Assembly (NCBI RefSeq): GCF_022581195.2
Contig: NC_061467.1
Span: 1,488,001-1,552,000, forward strand
Source of the DNA: Helicoverpa zea
Lineage: Eukaryota; Arthropoda; Insecta; Lepidoptera; Noctuidae
Length of the DNA: 64,000 nucleotides
Direction of reading: 5' to 3'
Shown here: positions 11,001-26,000 of the stretch, piece by piece
Numbering within the stretch: the first letter of the stretch is position 1
Layout of the letters: every line of letters begins with the position of its first letter
Made by a program: the position numbers and the translations under genes
Notes under the pieces: model-generated
Seen by the model: only the letters and a program-made list of their open reading frames with translations
Told to the model about the DNA's origin: nothing
The model's database searches: none

Positions 11001-14000
11001 GCAATATTATGAACTAGCCTACTAGACATTCGTAATTCTATTCTCAGAAAGCATTCTCCCCTCTTTTCCAAATTTTCTTCCATCCTGAAAATTTAAAAAA
11101 TAACTAAAATTGTTCCAGCTCCTAAGTAGTCTCAAGAGGCTCCTTCGTCAGAAAACCAAAAGCCATTTACTTATTAAAACAGAATAAAAAATAAATGACA
11201 CGGCTACCACTTAATAAAGACCTCAAAAACCTTATTTATCGGTCATCTCCTATGTCTCCGTATTTGTTGAATGTCCACATACGTACATTATGCATACTAA
11301 TAAAAGAACTGTTTACATTACTTGTGAAGAACATAACCATAAAACCTGTTTTAATATGTAAACACTTGTACAAGCAAACTTTGTTCAAGATAAGAAAAAA
11401 ACTTACGTACGCGACGAAGAGAGCTGCTGTTATTGTAACCTGTAAAATTTTTAATAAGTTGACACGATATCGATAGAACTTAAAATAGGCCGAGATACAG
11501 GTTTCACTATAAATCTTCTATTTTAAGGTTTCTCCAATCATCCTCATAATTTTACTCTTCTCCAAATGAGTCCACAGAGTTTTTGTCCCTCAATCACGCC
11601 CCCATAATCATTGCAATCGCCTCTAATATTATAAAATCGTCTGTCTGTCTGTCCATCAAGAGTTCGCTAAAAACCCTGATTGTACCCTCATCATGCTTGC
11701 GTAACGTCGGTTCCCCATTGATGTCCAACGTTTTTTGAGGTCTAAACTCCCCTAAATGAAGGGGGGAATATGTAAAAGCAACTCTGCCACGTCAGAGAAT
11801 CGGATCATTGATTTTGTCCCATTTTCAAAGGGCGTCCTTTCATAAAATTCTGTACGTTTTCCATGTCGTTAGAGCATAAAAGATGTTTGAATTACGCTAT
11901 TTTTTATGGAAACCAGTCTACCGATGCTGTAACGAATTTTTACTTACAATCCGGCGTTTTTTGCGGCTTGGGATCTGCTACGAGAAATTTACGATTCAAA
12001 GTTAGGAGTAAATGTCAAGCAAAGGAAATGAAATATTGCTTTTTTATTCCAATCTTTCCTTTGCTTTCTCGTTTTAAGGTTGTTTAAACTAAATTGGCAT
12101 TTTTATAGGGACCTATTCTAGTAGTTCTAGACTAGAAAATGACAATTTGGATCGTGAAAATGTTTCTAGCTAAACGTTGGCAAGCTGTCAATACTGTCCA
12201 CTGCTTAAATAAATCCGCTTTTATTTCCAAAACTTTTGGTAAATAAATTAAAAAGTCTTCAAGTAAGTAAGTGTTCCAAACACGGCAATGCAATTAAAGC
12301 TAGTAGTCGTCGAGAGCCAGTCACCTGCGTTACTCGCGTGCAGCACAAACATAATTACAATATATTTACTGGCTGCCAGCTATTTATGGCAAATTGTTTT
12401 ATGACCGCATTACGTAATAAGTATGGGCTCTAAAAATATACTTAGCAGTGTATCGTAATAAAAGGTTTCACGTCAGGTGTTTCAGGAGACTTGAAATGTT
12501 ATGTCAAAAAAGTAGTAATTTAAATGCAGATTATAGCAGACACTCAGGATTTGTTTTGATTAATTTGGTAAATATGTTTGGAATTGAACAACTGCCATTT
12601 GTAACATTTCACTATGTGGCTTGCCAAGTTAGGAAAATAGCTAACACTACTACTTGTAACAACTAACACGTCTATGGATCATGAGGGTCATCAAGTTGAT
12701 TTTTATAGTCTGCACTCCGTAAGCTTGCTTCCCTATTCTCACCAATCCCATTCAAATAAATGACAAAAGCTTCGAAAACCAGAATCATTACTGAACAGGT
12801 TGACAGTGAAATATTGCTTATTCGACTTTCTTTCGAGCTTCACGTCTTTATAAAATGTCCCCTCAAAGATTGTTCGGCAGCATTGTTTGTCTACACCATC
12901 AAATATTAAACACAAAACATCAACTACTACATTTATGTAATTGAAAGTCCAAATAACTGGTACTTTAAGGTTCTGAAGTAAACATGATAAATGGTTGTCT
13001 GATGGTATCGCGGTCCCTATGTCCCTAATGACATTTTACACCTGGCTACATCGTAATCCTTTCTGAACTCTAACGGGGTGTGAATTAGGGAACCCCACTA
13101 ATAGGTGCGGCGATTGTCGATAATTATACGTTAGGAAAACTGTGGATATTGACCTGTCAGTGCTATGATATAATTTTTGTACAAATCGTGGGTCAAAGCA
13201 ATTTTTGTTTAGTCTGATTTGGGATTGTTATTACTTTGGGTTTGTCTGTGTTTGCATACCATTATCGTGATAGTTAAAAACTTTCATGAGCCTTATTTTT
13301 GTTTTTACCAACTCCTGATTATAGCTGACTAGCATAATTTAATACTCCATAGAAATTTTAGTACGTACTTATCGTGAGATTTTAAGCTTTTAGTGAGCAT
13401 ATTTGCGTTTAATAAAATTGTAACGATGCACTTCAAGTTTTCTTGCACAACTAACGTTTATTAGTTCCTCAAGTGCAGTCAAAACTCTTGTGTTTGGTGC
13501 ATAGAGCTTTCAAAATGCTAGTAACTCTCATTATTTTAACGATAACTGTTATTACAAACTTAGCCAGTTTGATATTGTCTTGTCTGACAGTAATTAGTGT
13601 GTCTAGAAAATGTACGCTACGGACAATTAAAATTTAATAATTGCATCTACAACTTTCGTCATACGAAACTTTCAGCACTTTCTCAACTAAAATGTTTTGT
13701 TGTCTGTTCACTCAAAATACATTTTCAATAGCTGGTAACACGAAATGGGGACAATGATGGAGACTTGGTTCATTATGTAGATGCTGAAGCATAATTTCTT
13801 TGATTTGGGGGATTTCTTCAAAGGCCATTGTCAGAATACTTTTGACCATCACAACATCCTTTAAAATCGTTTCCAGAATCTGAGAGCAAGCTTTAAGTAT
13901 TGATTTTACAAATCCAAGCAGTATTTATATTCGCTGTAAACTCGTTCTGCTCGACATTGTTTCCACGAAAATATATCATTTTCATGATACGCAATTTCTC

Positions 14001-17000
14001 GTACAACGAAGATATCAAATATGTATCCAACAAACATGTATTGTGTCAAGGCAGATAGTATATACGAACTGGAGACGTTCCTTAGAGACCTTTTGTTTCT
14101 ACGGAGATGAAAAGATTTTTTAAAGAAGAAACCTTGTATTGTCTTCATTAAGCGGAGAATATGGCTCGGTTAACATTCTTACTAGAAAGCACGTTGAAAG
14201 AACGATAATGATGTGAGCTTCTTTTAATGAAGGACAAGAACCATTAGGAAAACTCAGGGAATATGACTGATCTTTTTTAAGCCAAATATTCCCTGAGTTT
14301 TCCTAATGGTGGTTGTTGGTTGAATATTTGGCTTAAAAAAGATCGCAGTCATGTAGTCAAAATTTTGCTGTCTTCGTTTAAAAGCTTCACTCACTAACTA
14401 AATGGTCCCAAAACGACCTATGTTTCAAGCATCAGTGTCGCCGGTGAAAGGCTAATTGGGTCAGCGGCCTTTTCAGACCTCTATTCAGAGATACCGAGCT
14501 ATATCGCTGCACAGGGGTGTACCCAATCATATCACAGTTACGTTCACTGGTTCAATCAATCAACTACGCCTACCGCCCGGCGTTATACAATGGCGGGAGA
14601 CGAGCAATTTAGCAGACGATGGTATCACCCCACATGATATGCAGCACGTTGGATATTTACATACAATGCAATACTTGGCAGTCCTGTGACTGAATTGTTT
14701 CATGAGTAACTGGTGTAACCAAAGCTTTGTTGTCCTCTGAAACAGTAAAAACGTAAAAACTCATTAAAATATGGCCGAACCTTGCAATGCAATTTCGCTT
14801 ATCAAAAGCACTATTTGTGTACGACTGTTGCGTATAAATATATCAACTAGTCCAACATTCATTTCAATACAAAAGAAGGCTAATTTAGGTCATATCCACC
14901 AGTTAGCTAACCGTATAAAATGTACGTCAGAACGAACTGGTACAGACCAAATATAACCTTGCACTTGCAACCAATTTAGAACAAACGGTGCCTGCGTGTC
15001 TAGTTTCAATTGACTTGTGAAGTGTGATTACGATTATAATATGCAGCTGGCCACGCACAGATTGGAACGTTTGATATGGAATTGTTTCATGTCGGATGTT
15101 TTCTGCAGGGTCGCATTCTTCCTGAGGGAGATCATGCACTTAAACAAAAGTAGCTAACAGTTTTCAGACAGCCTATCTACCTACCAGAGTCTCAAAGTTC
15201 TAGGAGAAATTCTAATTGTAATTTTGGGACATCTGTGAAGATACGCAGCAGATACGAAGATATGTGAAGATATTTTTATGTTGTAATATACAAGGTGTTG
15301 ATTTGCATTTGTGCCATAGTTCAGGAGGAGGACATACAATACGTAAATAATCGATTGGAATTACAGTAGATGGGAAATAACTAATATGCACTGCTTTTTT
15401 TGTCATTGTAATGTCGTGGTATTTCCGAAGTAATCCAATTTTATGAATGAAATTTATGAGTGATCGTTGCGTATGCTTTGTGTTTGCGTTTGTGTGAGGT
15501 TGCAGCACGGTTTTAACGCCAGTAACATACGCGCTAAGTTTAAATAAGACTAGGTGACATTTTCAGAATTCCGAAAAAAAATTACGTACCAATTTTTTTA
15601 TTGATTTGGGTCGAGAATCATTAGCATAATTACCTCCTTGAATATGGCACGGATGCAAATCAACAGCTTGTATATATATATATATATATATTATGTATTG
15701 AGTATTTATGTATTGTATCATGTTTTTATTCATATCGTTTCATGACTTTCTCTTTCTTTTTTTTTTTTTTGTACTACCCATTTATTTTCTCCCTTTAACC
15801 CGATGGTTGACTGGTAGAGAATGCCTTGAGGCATTAAGTCCGCCAATGTACCTTTTTTGTACATAAAGTATAAATAAATAAATACGCAAGGGAATCTGTA
15901 ACGAAATTAAAATCTTTAATCCAAGACAGCGATTGTCTTTTGGAGCAGATTGCGTAATCGAAACCTCCCTTGTAAATGCTGCTTAAACGAAAACGATTTT
16001 GATTTTCTTAGGAAGTTTAACAGCACTCCCATATTTTCTTACAATAGGAACTCACATACATATTGAAAGAACTTAATTGTTGTGCCAGTTTGAGCTCTCA
16101 GATTCCCGAAGGTAAACACGAAAAGTTTTCTGGGAAACAATCTGTAGATTACATCACTTCACCCAATTCCTGTCCAATAACAGGCTAGTTAACCTAATCT
16201 TGGTGAAATTTTAATCGTTATCCAAGTTTGAACTGTTCTCAATGTTTGTGTTTACCTGATGTTCAATATTAATGCCTCGGTTTAAACTATGTCCTGAGGG
16301 AATGTCTTGTCGCACCTGAATGAAAACGTTCCTGTTATTTTCTATATATCTCTACTATATCTTTATTATATCATCTCTCTTATCGTTAAATGTAACAAAA
16401 GTGTATGTATGTATATCACCAACATTTTACATTGCATTATAGAAATATACTTCCCCTATATATTCAATAAAAAACTACACGTGCTTTAGTAGTTTCACAC
16501 AAAGATTTAATTTAAAATGATATCCTGGTATACCATATTTTATTAATGTTTTTTATGGAACCAATCTTCAAATGCAAATAATATCAAAACGCTTACAGCT
16601 ATTTCCAATGGTGTATTTCCATGTTAGATCCTTTACGGGTGCTCGTTCGTAATTCCTCCCTTCAATGCACTTAATCAGGATTAGGGGTCGTGCATTTTCC
16701 ATTTGCTTAACTCAGCTTCGGCTTACCAACGAAATTGGTTATGTTCTGCGATTTTTCAGATTCGCGAAAGATAAGTTTTAGTATCAATATTTCATAGGTT
16801 AATTTGCTTGGTTTGCTGAATAAACTTTTCATGTCTAATTTGCGAATATCGCAAAATTTTCCAGTACTTATTTTAGAAGGAAATGTTTTTAATCATCCTA
16901 ATTTAGTTTCCCTAAGCAGGCTTTAATAAACTAATTCATTCTAAATCTGGAGCAGCGTTGTATGTATGTTCTCATGTTCAAAGTTATAAAATAAATAATT

Positions 17001-20000
17001 ATTGTTAATCACAGTTCATATAACACAAATAAACAACAATATCAATCTGGCAAGCTTACATCCAAATATCATGTTTATCAGAATTTTTATTGCTAGCTAT
17101 CTACTTCAGATCGTCCCCGCTGTCCACCGTCGGCCTCGACAAATCTGGATACAACTGGTATTCATTTGGAGATAATCAACGTGCTCCACTGCGCTCCATC
17201 TCTCTCTATTACATTCGTAACAACAAGGACCACGGTTTCGACATACCTATTATTGATTCCCAAAGGATTTGCGGTTTCGTGGGGAGTCTTAGATATCAGT
17301 TTCCGCATTAGTAAAGTGATCTGGACCGACAATTTCTAACTGGTTTTGTTTGGTTGTTTGGCTCGGACACTTTCTGGATAGTTCGTCCGCGGGGAGGTGA
17401 TATAAATCTTTAATCCGGCCACGCTTTGCAGCATTGTCTTCCATTCTGTACGTGCCCGCCTTAACGTCGTGTAAGATTTAACAAACGGACAAGAAATATT
17501 TCCTTCCATAAAAGTCTTTAGCGTAATATCCGTTTTGTAATTTCTTTCGGAGAGATTAGAGTTTTAATACCGTCGTCTTTCAAGCTGCTATTGTTTTAAA
17601 CCTCGAATTACGTTTATTAATAAACCAAGACGAATTTTACTAAATTTATCTACCCAAATAAAGAAACGGCATTAAAATCTCCAAGTAGCAGTTCCGTATT
17701 AATTGAGCCGAGATAGATGTTGCAAACATGGCTGCCGTAAAGTAAATTGGCCGATGTCTCAATTCGGACAGTGTTCCGTCTATTTATATCGTATCAGGCG
17801 AGCAGATGTCGCTTGATAGACCTGATGAATAGCATCCTTTTATTGCTTTGTCAAGTTCAACTACTGGCAAAGTGTAGAAAACTGCACTATTCTAGGAACT
17901 CTCTGTTCCAGATTTTTTATTAACTTCACACTTAAAGCTAAAGGCAAAATTCTCAAAAGGGCCTGACACTTCAGGATAGTTATTAAAATTGTACGTTAAA
18001 ATTAGCTAGCTGCTTGAGTGTCGTCTATTCTAAGAACTGTATGGACGATGAAAAGTTAAACAAGAAGCAGTTGAATTCATTGAACTGAAAATTAATATAA
18101 AATGTTTACTGTAGCTTTCGCTGTAGCTGTTGAAGCAAAGGACAATGCCAGGGTCTGGGCTAAAAGTTTGCCCAGCAGTGGGAGTAGTTCCAGCTGGTTC
18201 CATAGTGCACTCTGAACACGAAATCCAAATATTTTTGAAATCGGTCCCAGAGGTCCCGAAAAAAACCGGTTCAAATGTTCTCCATAGATAGTCACTTAAC
18301 AAAGCCTGAGCCATTTGCCCAGCAGTGAAAGTGGTCGAAATAGGTTCTTTACTGCACTGTTAATACGAAATCCAAATATTTTGGAAATCGGTCCCAGAGG
18401 TCCCGAGAAAAACCGGTTCTAATGTTAAACTTGAACAGTCACTTTATAAAGCCCAAGCCATTTGCCCAGTAGTGGGAATGGTTAGAATAGGTTCTTTACT
18501 TCACTGTTAACACGAAATCTAAATATTTTGGAAATCGGTCCCAGAGGTCCCGAGAAAAACCGGTTCTAATGTTAAACTTGAACAGTCACTTTATAAAGCC
18601 CAAGCCATTTGCCCAGTAGTGGGAATGGTTAGAATAGGTTCTTTACTTCCCTGTTAACACGAAATCCAAATATTTTGGAAATTGGTCCCAGAGGTCCCGA
18701 AAAAAACCGGTTCAAATGTTCTCCATAGATAGTCACTTAACAAAGCCTGAGCCATTTGCCCAGCAGTGAAAGTGGTCGAAATAGGTTCTTTACTGCACTG
18801 TTAACACGAAATCCAAATATTTTGGAAATCGGTCCCAGAGGTCCCGAAAAAAACCGGTTCTAATGTTAAACTTGAACAGTCACTTTATAAAGCCCAAGCC
18901 ATTTGCCCAGTAGTGGGAATGGTTAAGATAGGTTCTTTACTTCACTCTTAAGACGGAATCCAAATATTTTTTAAATCGGTCCCAGAGGTCCCGAGAAAAA
19001 CCGGTTCTAATGTTAGCCAGCCATTGTTAGCAAGCCATTTTAAGCAGCCACAAACCTAACAACCTCTTTTCTTGAAATAATATTCAGATAGTTAGTGGTT
19101 TCACTGTTAACAGGAAAAAAAAAATAATAAATTGAAAAGTAACTATTGTTTCTCTTGCTTTTCAGTCTCTATCTACCACAATCAGTCCTAAGTTCGTGTA
19201 GCGTCATGCAATTAATATCCGTAATGGCAATGGAAAAATCTTATCAAGACAAATAAAATAAGCTCGAACACGAGGCAGTAAATAGATACCGTTGAGGAGT
19301 TCCCTCGTCTCACTGTCGTCTCCACCGTCAGGTCAGGTCTTAACCTCCACTGTTTTGTGGTGTCGGAGACATATACCCAAATGACAAGTTTTTATTCGAT
19401 ATGTGCTTACAATTTCCGAGATTTCCCTATTGTTTTAAGGTTTCTATCACCAGACCCTGGACCGAATAACAAAGGAACCATTTGGAAAGTAAATTCTTTC
19501 AAACAATAAAATGATTGTTTAAATCGGTTGGTAAATGACGGAGTTATGCACGTACTTACGTAAAAAGAATACAAACGAACTGAGAAAATCCTCCATTTTT
19601 TGAAGTCGGTAAAAAAAAATCTCGTTCAATACCTCGTATTTATCGATTAATATTATAATGCATTTCAATTAAGGTAATAAAAGTGGAATAGTTAAGAGTT
19701 CGTAAGCATATTTTTCGTAATATTGAATAAGAGTCAAACCAGTTTTTCTCAGGACTCCTGGGATAGATTTCGAAATATTTCGGTCTGGGACCTATTATAA
19801 GCCTATGGAACATAATACACTATGCAGTTACTGTGGGCAACTCTTGAGCCCAACTTGCATACAAAGAATAGCATTGTCCTTTCCTCTAATTATAATTTTC
19901 CTTGAAGGCTACGAAGCCGTTGGTCATTGAACCGGGGCATCCTCAAGGCTCCTACCTATACCAATTAAATGTGAAGAGGGTGAGGGATCAGCAACTATCT

Positions 20001-23000
20001 AGTTAGTTAATTGACACTTACGATTGTGTGTTGGGGCAAATTAAAAGATGTCTCTGGCAAAGACTATTTACATGAAATTGCACTCTCGTGCAATGTGCTT
20101 CTTTGGGTATTTATGGTCAGCTTAGTAATTAATGGTACATTGTCATTCATTGAGGCTTTTCGAAAAGCCGAAAGAAAACAGTCGTTCTATATAGGACTCT
20201 CAATTGAGCTTTGAAAAAAAAAACAAACCGTCTTATTTTCCTACATGTCTACATCAATCGGAGTTTTATCTTTTATATCAATCAACATCACCTACAGCAT
20301 TAAATGTTACGTGAGATACCGGAATTTTATGATCATAGTAATCTACTTTTATGAGTCAGTCAATGTTTGCCCTCGTTCCGTTGCTTTCAGTAATATTTTT
20401 AATCAACATCCCTCGGGAGTTAATGTGGACTCTCAGTAATGTTCCTGTTTTCATTTTATATGATAAGCGTAGCTGTGCCAAAATGGTAATCATGGTATAT
20501 CGTATTTCTCTGAATTAATTTAAAATACAAGTCTTTCTTATTCTTAGAAGCTTTCATTATTTCGTTCATATCCATCGAATAATGTAATGTAAAATAGCCT
20601 TCTAACTTAATATTGCGTCAATAAAACCTTCCTTTCTGCGCTGATTGTTTTCATTACCATATTCAAATTCATTGTTTTGGACGAATTCAAAATTACTTTG
20701 TAATATTTGTTTCGAAATAACAACTTGTACTGGTTAAATATTTGAGTATCTTTTTATGATTTAAATCGTCTGTTTAATCCAAAGTAAATTTATCCCATAT
20801 CCATTACTGCAAATTATATTAACCTCTCTTTTGTCTTCTAAATACAGACAAGAGCCTCCTCTCCTCAGAACGACAATATAGTTGATGAATGCACTCAATA
20901 TTCACCGCACTAACCATTTCCACTTCGATCCAATATCATTTAAACATATCCAGCTCTACAATATTTGCACTCAATCGTGACCGAATGTGCGGTGTACCAA
21001 CAGTTTTTATATCTATTGTAAAAAGTCCGAAAGTCCGTTTGATAACCTTGGCCACGTATGTCGCTGTCATTTCCTCTATGTATATTCGGTTTGAAACCAC
21101 GTGCTTTTGTTTTGATTGTCGAAATGTCTAGATCTTGCGTAATATCAGTAATTGTAATGAGTTGGCGTGAAAAAACTGGCTTGTCATAGGATGTATGGTT
21201 TTGCTGTCGTTCAAATCAGTTTTTGCTGCTTTTTTGGTTGATCTTGAGCGTTATTCTTGACTTCTCATTTACCTATAGTTTCATAGTCAGTCTTTTACTT
21301 CAATTACATTTGACATTCAGTTTGCTTTCACGTTTCAAAATTAACCGACTCAGGTCTCTCGTAGCTAATCACGGTCAAAATGAAACGTGAAAAAGTAACT
21401 AAGTGACGCGAGTAATCCCTCGACCCATTTCACGACTCCTGTAATTTACTAGCCTCTGTATCGAGGTCAGAGACAAAGTTTATGCCAGCAAAAACTTTAT
21501 CAACGTCAGCTGCAGGTTCGGTACCGATTTGTAAGCGATCTGAAGGTTTTGAACATGAAAATTTTGGACCAAATACCTACGGCAAAGGGTAAGGTGTTAT
21601 GGTTTTCATAGAAGTTATGACTTGCAGATCAATGTTTCAGTAATTATTGTCAGCCGTTTTGAAGCGAGAACAGTTCAACAATGTTCTGTTTGCTCTACTA
21701 TTTATGTGACTACTTTTCTAAAATCAAAATCAACTAAAATCTGTAGAAAAGTTTCAAAGCAGAAATCAATTTCTTGTCCAACTTTTATATCCAGAACCGT
21801 AACATCGTTCCTTCGAAAAATGACAATATTCTTAAAACCTGTCCTAATCCTAAGCGGGTAAGCCAGACGTGTACCGGACGTGTCTTTTATCAATATCCCA
21901 TCTGGCTAGCAGCCACCCTTCAGCCACCCCCCGGAAGAGATCCCTCGCGTTCTTTGTGTCCTGATATAGCTTCCGCCTTCTAAACGTTCCCTTAGATATA
22001 TGAGCCGAGATGTTTCGCGCCTCAAAACCATGTATCAATTTAATAAAAGCTTTATTTTCGGTCCCACTTGAAATACTGGCTTCATAAGCCGTTTATGATC
22101 CTGAAATAAAGGACCGTTCGAGGATAATATTATAGTGCTCGGTCGAATCATCTAGCAATTTTTCAAATTGCAGGCTTGCGCACTTTAGTGTTTTGCTTTA
22201 AATTGGTATGGTGATTCACGGTTTCGATTTAGCTTATTCAGTAAAATGATGTTTGTTAGAGATTTGTGAGTTATTCAGCACTAAATACAAGTTTATTTGT
22301 TAGCTATTGTATCGTACGAGTTGTGACAGTCGTCAATTTTAATTGGATTATTGCGGAGCTCGCAAGGCGCTGTGCGAGCCATCTTGTGCTTAATGAAATT
22401 ATGATCTTAATCAGTTTGTGCTCTGTAATCTACAGTTTGGACAGAAAACAACCCCTTCCTGTCTTCGAGACAGATTATATCAAAAGCCTTGCAATGTAAA
22501 CAAAGTTTTGTCTCAGACAGTGACAGATTTAAAACCGATCCCAGATTTCGCTTATCATTTCGTTGTTTTCACCTGTAAGTAGCAGTTATAAACAAATGAG
22601 TGATTCCCTCGACTCGTTCCAACACAAAGCCATTCAGTGTACCGTCGTTTAATCATAGACAATGAGCGTGCTAAAAGCAACTGTGCGTTGTAATGGCCGC
22701 TTTTGTCGTCGTACAATAAGCTTGTGTGTTTGTGCAACAATATTGTCATGATATTATACGGGTTTTTTTCGAACACACGTTACAAATATCGTTTGTATGT
22801 TCCATCCTTTCTAAAATTTGTCTCTTCTATAAATCTGCTTCTCTTATTAATATTTCGTTAAAGGTCTTTTTAATCCGTAAAATTGTGACCCCAATAAACC
22901 TTTTAACGTTTAAAGATTAATGCGGCTATTGCACTAAACCCCTTTTAGGTCAAGCAAGATTGACATCCGTCTTAACCTCTGACCGCTAAGTTATAACGTC

Positions 23001-26000
23001 TTTTATGAAATGTTCACATTTTATGTCCAGTGTTTATAAAATAACTTTAAAAATTACTATTATAACATAGACTATTCATCATGGAATGCATAGTTCATAA
23101 TTACCGCCCTGGAATTGATACAACAAACCGCATGTTTTCATAACAATAGATAGCGTTTTCAGGAGTTTCTGTTCACAATAATCTGATGCACCTATGGTAC
23201 AGGATCCCATTGACACATGCGACATGAACAAAGGTATCCACAATAAGTGACAACGAAACTACAACATTTAAGTCGTCCGGAGCCAATTCAAAATGGAGTC
23301 TTGTTGACGTGTCGTCCCAAATGACTGCCAACCGAGTGCGACACTAACTGCTCCGATCGCGTACCGTACAAAGCGGACTGGTCCTAACTGAAACACATTT
23401 GACTTTAACCACATACATCCGAAATGAACTCGTAAATTGCGATAGAGCAATTCTGCACACATCATCATTATGCAAGGCTTATTACTAATGTGTTACATGC
23501 AATGAATATGATCTACGTGTTCTAGAATAACATTGAAGCTTGAATCTGAATTTTAAAACCTGATTTATATTATGAAAAATACTTCATCTTTAGATTACTG
23601 TAGCCTCAATTCGGGCCTTTGGGTCTCCAGTAGCAACCGCCCAACGTAATCTGAAAAGACTTTCAAAAGTCGTTTCGGGAACGATCTTTTGATGGACTCC
23701 AGCGAATATAACGTTATGTAGATGCCCTTGAGACATTCAAATCTGGAGATAAAATTTTCTGAGCCCTATTCAAGAAGTATTATGTACAAAGCGCTGTCAC
23801 CACTTGAACATAAGAACGTTAAAGCCATTCAGATAAAAGGCCCTCGGCATTCACAGAATTAGAGATCCGGAACTGAACACAGGAAAAAATCAAAATGACA
23901 GACTTATATAGCAGCCTCCCACCTCATATAAGTCAATGATACATCGTGTTCCCGGAAATTGAATAGGGAATTCCGGACCGAAATGCGTGATATTCGGGAT
24001 ATAGACCGTTATATTGCCGTGTTTACAGCCAATCGGAAGACTCGGAATTGCTTAACGTTTCATACACCTGCTTCTTCCTTAGAGGAAATCCGTACCTGGT
24101 TTGCTTAAAGGAGTTCAACATTTACTCCATCCTTCACACAAAAGTACTAAAAACTTTACAATTAAAGCTTGACTTGGAAAAGTTTTGCAGTTACTGAAGT
24201 TGGACAGATCCCATACGTCTTGCAGTCCGTGGTTATGATTCAGCCGCTTCACGACTATTCGCAGGGGTGCATGGCATTAGGCGAGGGTGCGTTGCCCTTT
24301 GTGAGTCACATTTAGACGGGGTGGCAGGAGCAAGTCAGGAAGGATGGCGGAGTTCCTGTGACTCATTTTCAGGAAGGCTGAAATGGCTGTAAACTTTATG
24401 TGACTAGATGGCTCCATAGATGTTTCATAAATCCCTATATGGTAGGCAATGCATTCTGCCTTTCATTAGGATTCAGAAGAACTATTCGTTTTACTGGTGT
24501 GCCTTTTACTTGAAACTTCTTACAACTTCTCTAGAATAGATTTATGCTTGATTAATTGGTCTACATAATCCTTTACGCGCAATGTACTTCTCGTGTTCTT
24601 TGTAATGCACTTGTCGTGAACGGAAAACAGTGCGCGTAATACAATATTATCCTTGAAACGTTCATTCATCGAATTGCGTAACATTTGAATTGTAAAATTC
24701 ATTCATGCACGGCAAGATATAATATTACATTAATAATATTTACAGTACGACTTTATTAATATAAATTTTCTTTATTAAACATAAAATATGAAACAGAATA
24801 CGCGTTCCGGAACAAAGTTCCGATACAAAATAAATAATAGTTTAAAAAAACTAAAAAACACGCTTTTTATAGAAAACCGAACTAAAAAATAGAAAATAAA
24901 TTTTAATGAATTTAAATTAAGAAAATAGTGTTAAAAATTTCAATGAATATAAATTAATAATAGAGTGAATACAAAAAAAAATATTTAAAAAAAGCGTGGG
25001 GTGCATGGTGTCAATAGTTATAAATATTTTATTGACAGATATGAGTAGAGTGATTTTCATTTCGATAATACCTTAAAAAGCACCCCACGCTTTTTTTAAA
25101 TATTTTTTTTTTGTATTCACTCTATTATTAATTTATATTCATTGAAATTTTTAACACTATTTTCTTAATTTAAATTCATTAAAATTTATTTTCTATTTTT
25201 TAGTTCGGTTTTCTATAAAAAGCGTGTTTTTTAGTTTTTTTAAACTATTATTTATTTTCTAGTTTTTAGTTTGTTTTAAAACTATTATTTGTTTTGTAGA
25301 ATTAAAATTCTCTTTAGTATAAAATTTGTCAATATTAGAGAAAACGGCTAAAGATAATTATTGAAAATAAAAATTAACATCGAGTCCTGCCTTATCGACT
25401 GTAGAGAAAAATTATAGAAAATTTTAATTAATTTTCTTACCTTATAGATAAAAATTATATAAATTAGCAAAAATCATATTTTGCAAATTGAAAAGCCTAC
25501 AAGTCGGTGTCTAATGGATGTTACTAAGTTAATTTTGCCACCGACTTCTAGGCCGATGTACCTAAAATTAGTATTCTTTTTGCTTTTTAGTGTTTTGGGA
25601 AGCCGGTTTAATTTTTTTGTAAAAAAGTTTTTTATTTAAAGCTTTTCAGTGATACGAATAGTTGTCACTATCCATACAAGTGGGAAGTTCTCATCAATAC
25701 AAAGAATATAAGTCCAAACGAGGTATTTTACATATTCAGTTGTCGAGTTCCCTCGACTTTCTCTGGTCTCCATCATCAGGTCAGCTCCCAACCTTCACTG
25801 TTGCATAGGTCTTGTCAATACAAATAATTTAAGCCCAAACACGAGGTAGTTTCCATATTCAGTTGTCGAGTTCCCTCGACTTTCTCTGGTCTTCATCATC
25901 AGGTCAGCTCCAAACCTTCACTGTTGCAAAGGTCTTGTCAATACAAATAATTTAAGCCCAAACACGAGGTAGTTTACATATTCAGTTGTCGAGTTCCCTC

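Noticed and set aside
23268..23468. Minus-strand 66-codon frame of moderate GC content
   Set aside because: No recognisable domain and no plausible splice partners. Not reported as a gene.
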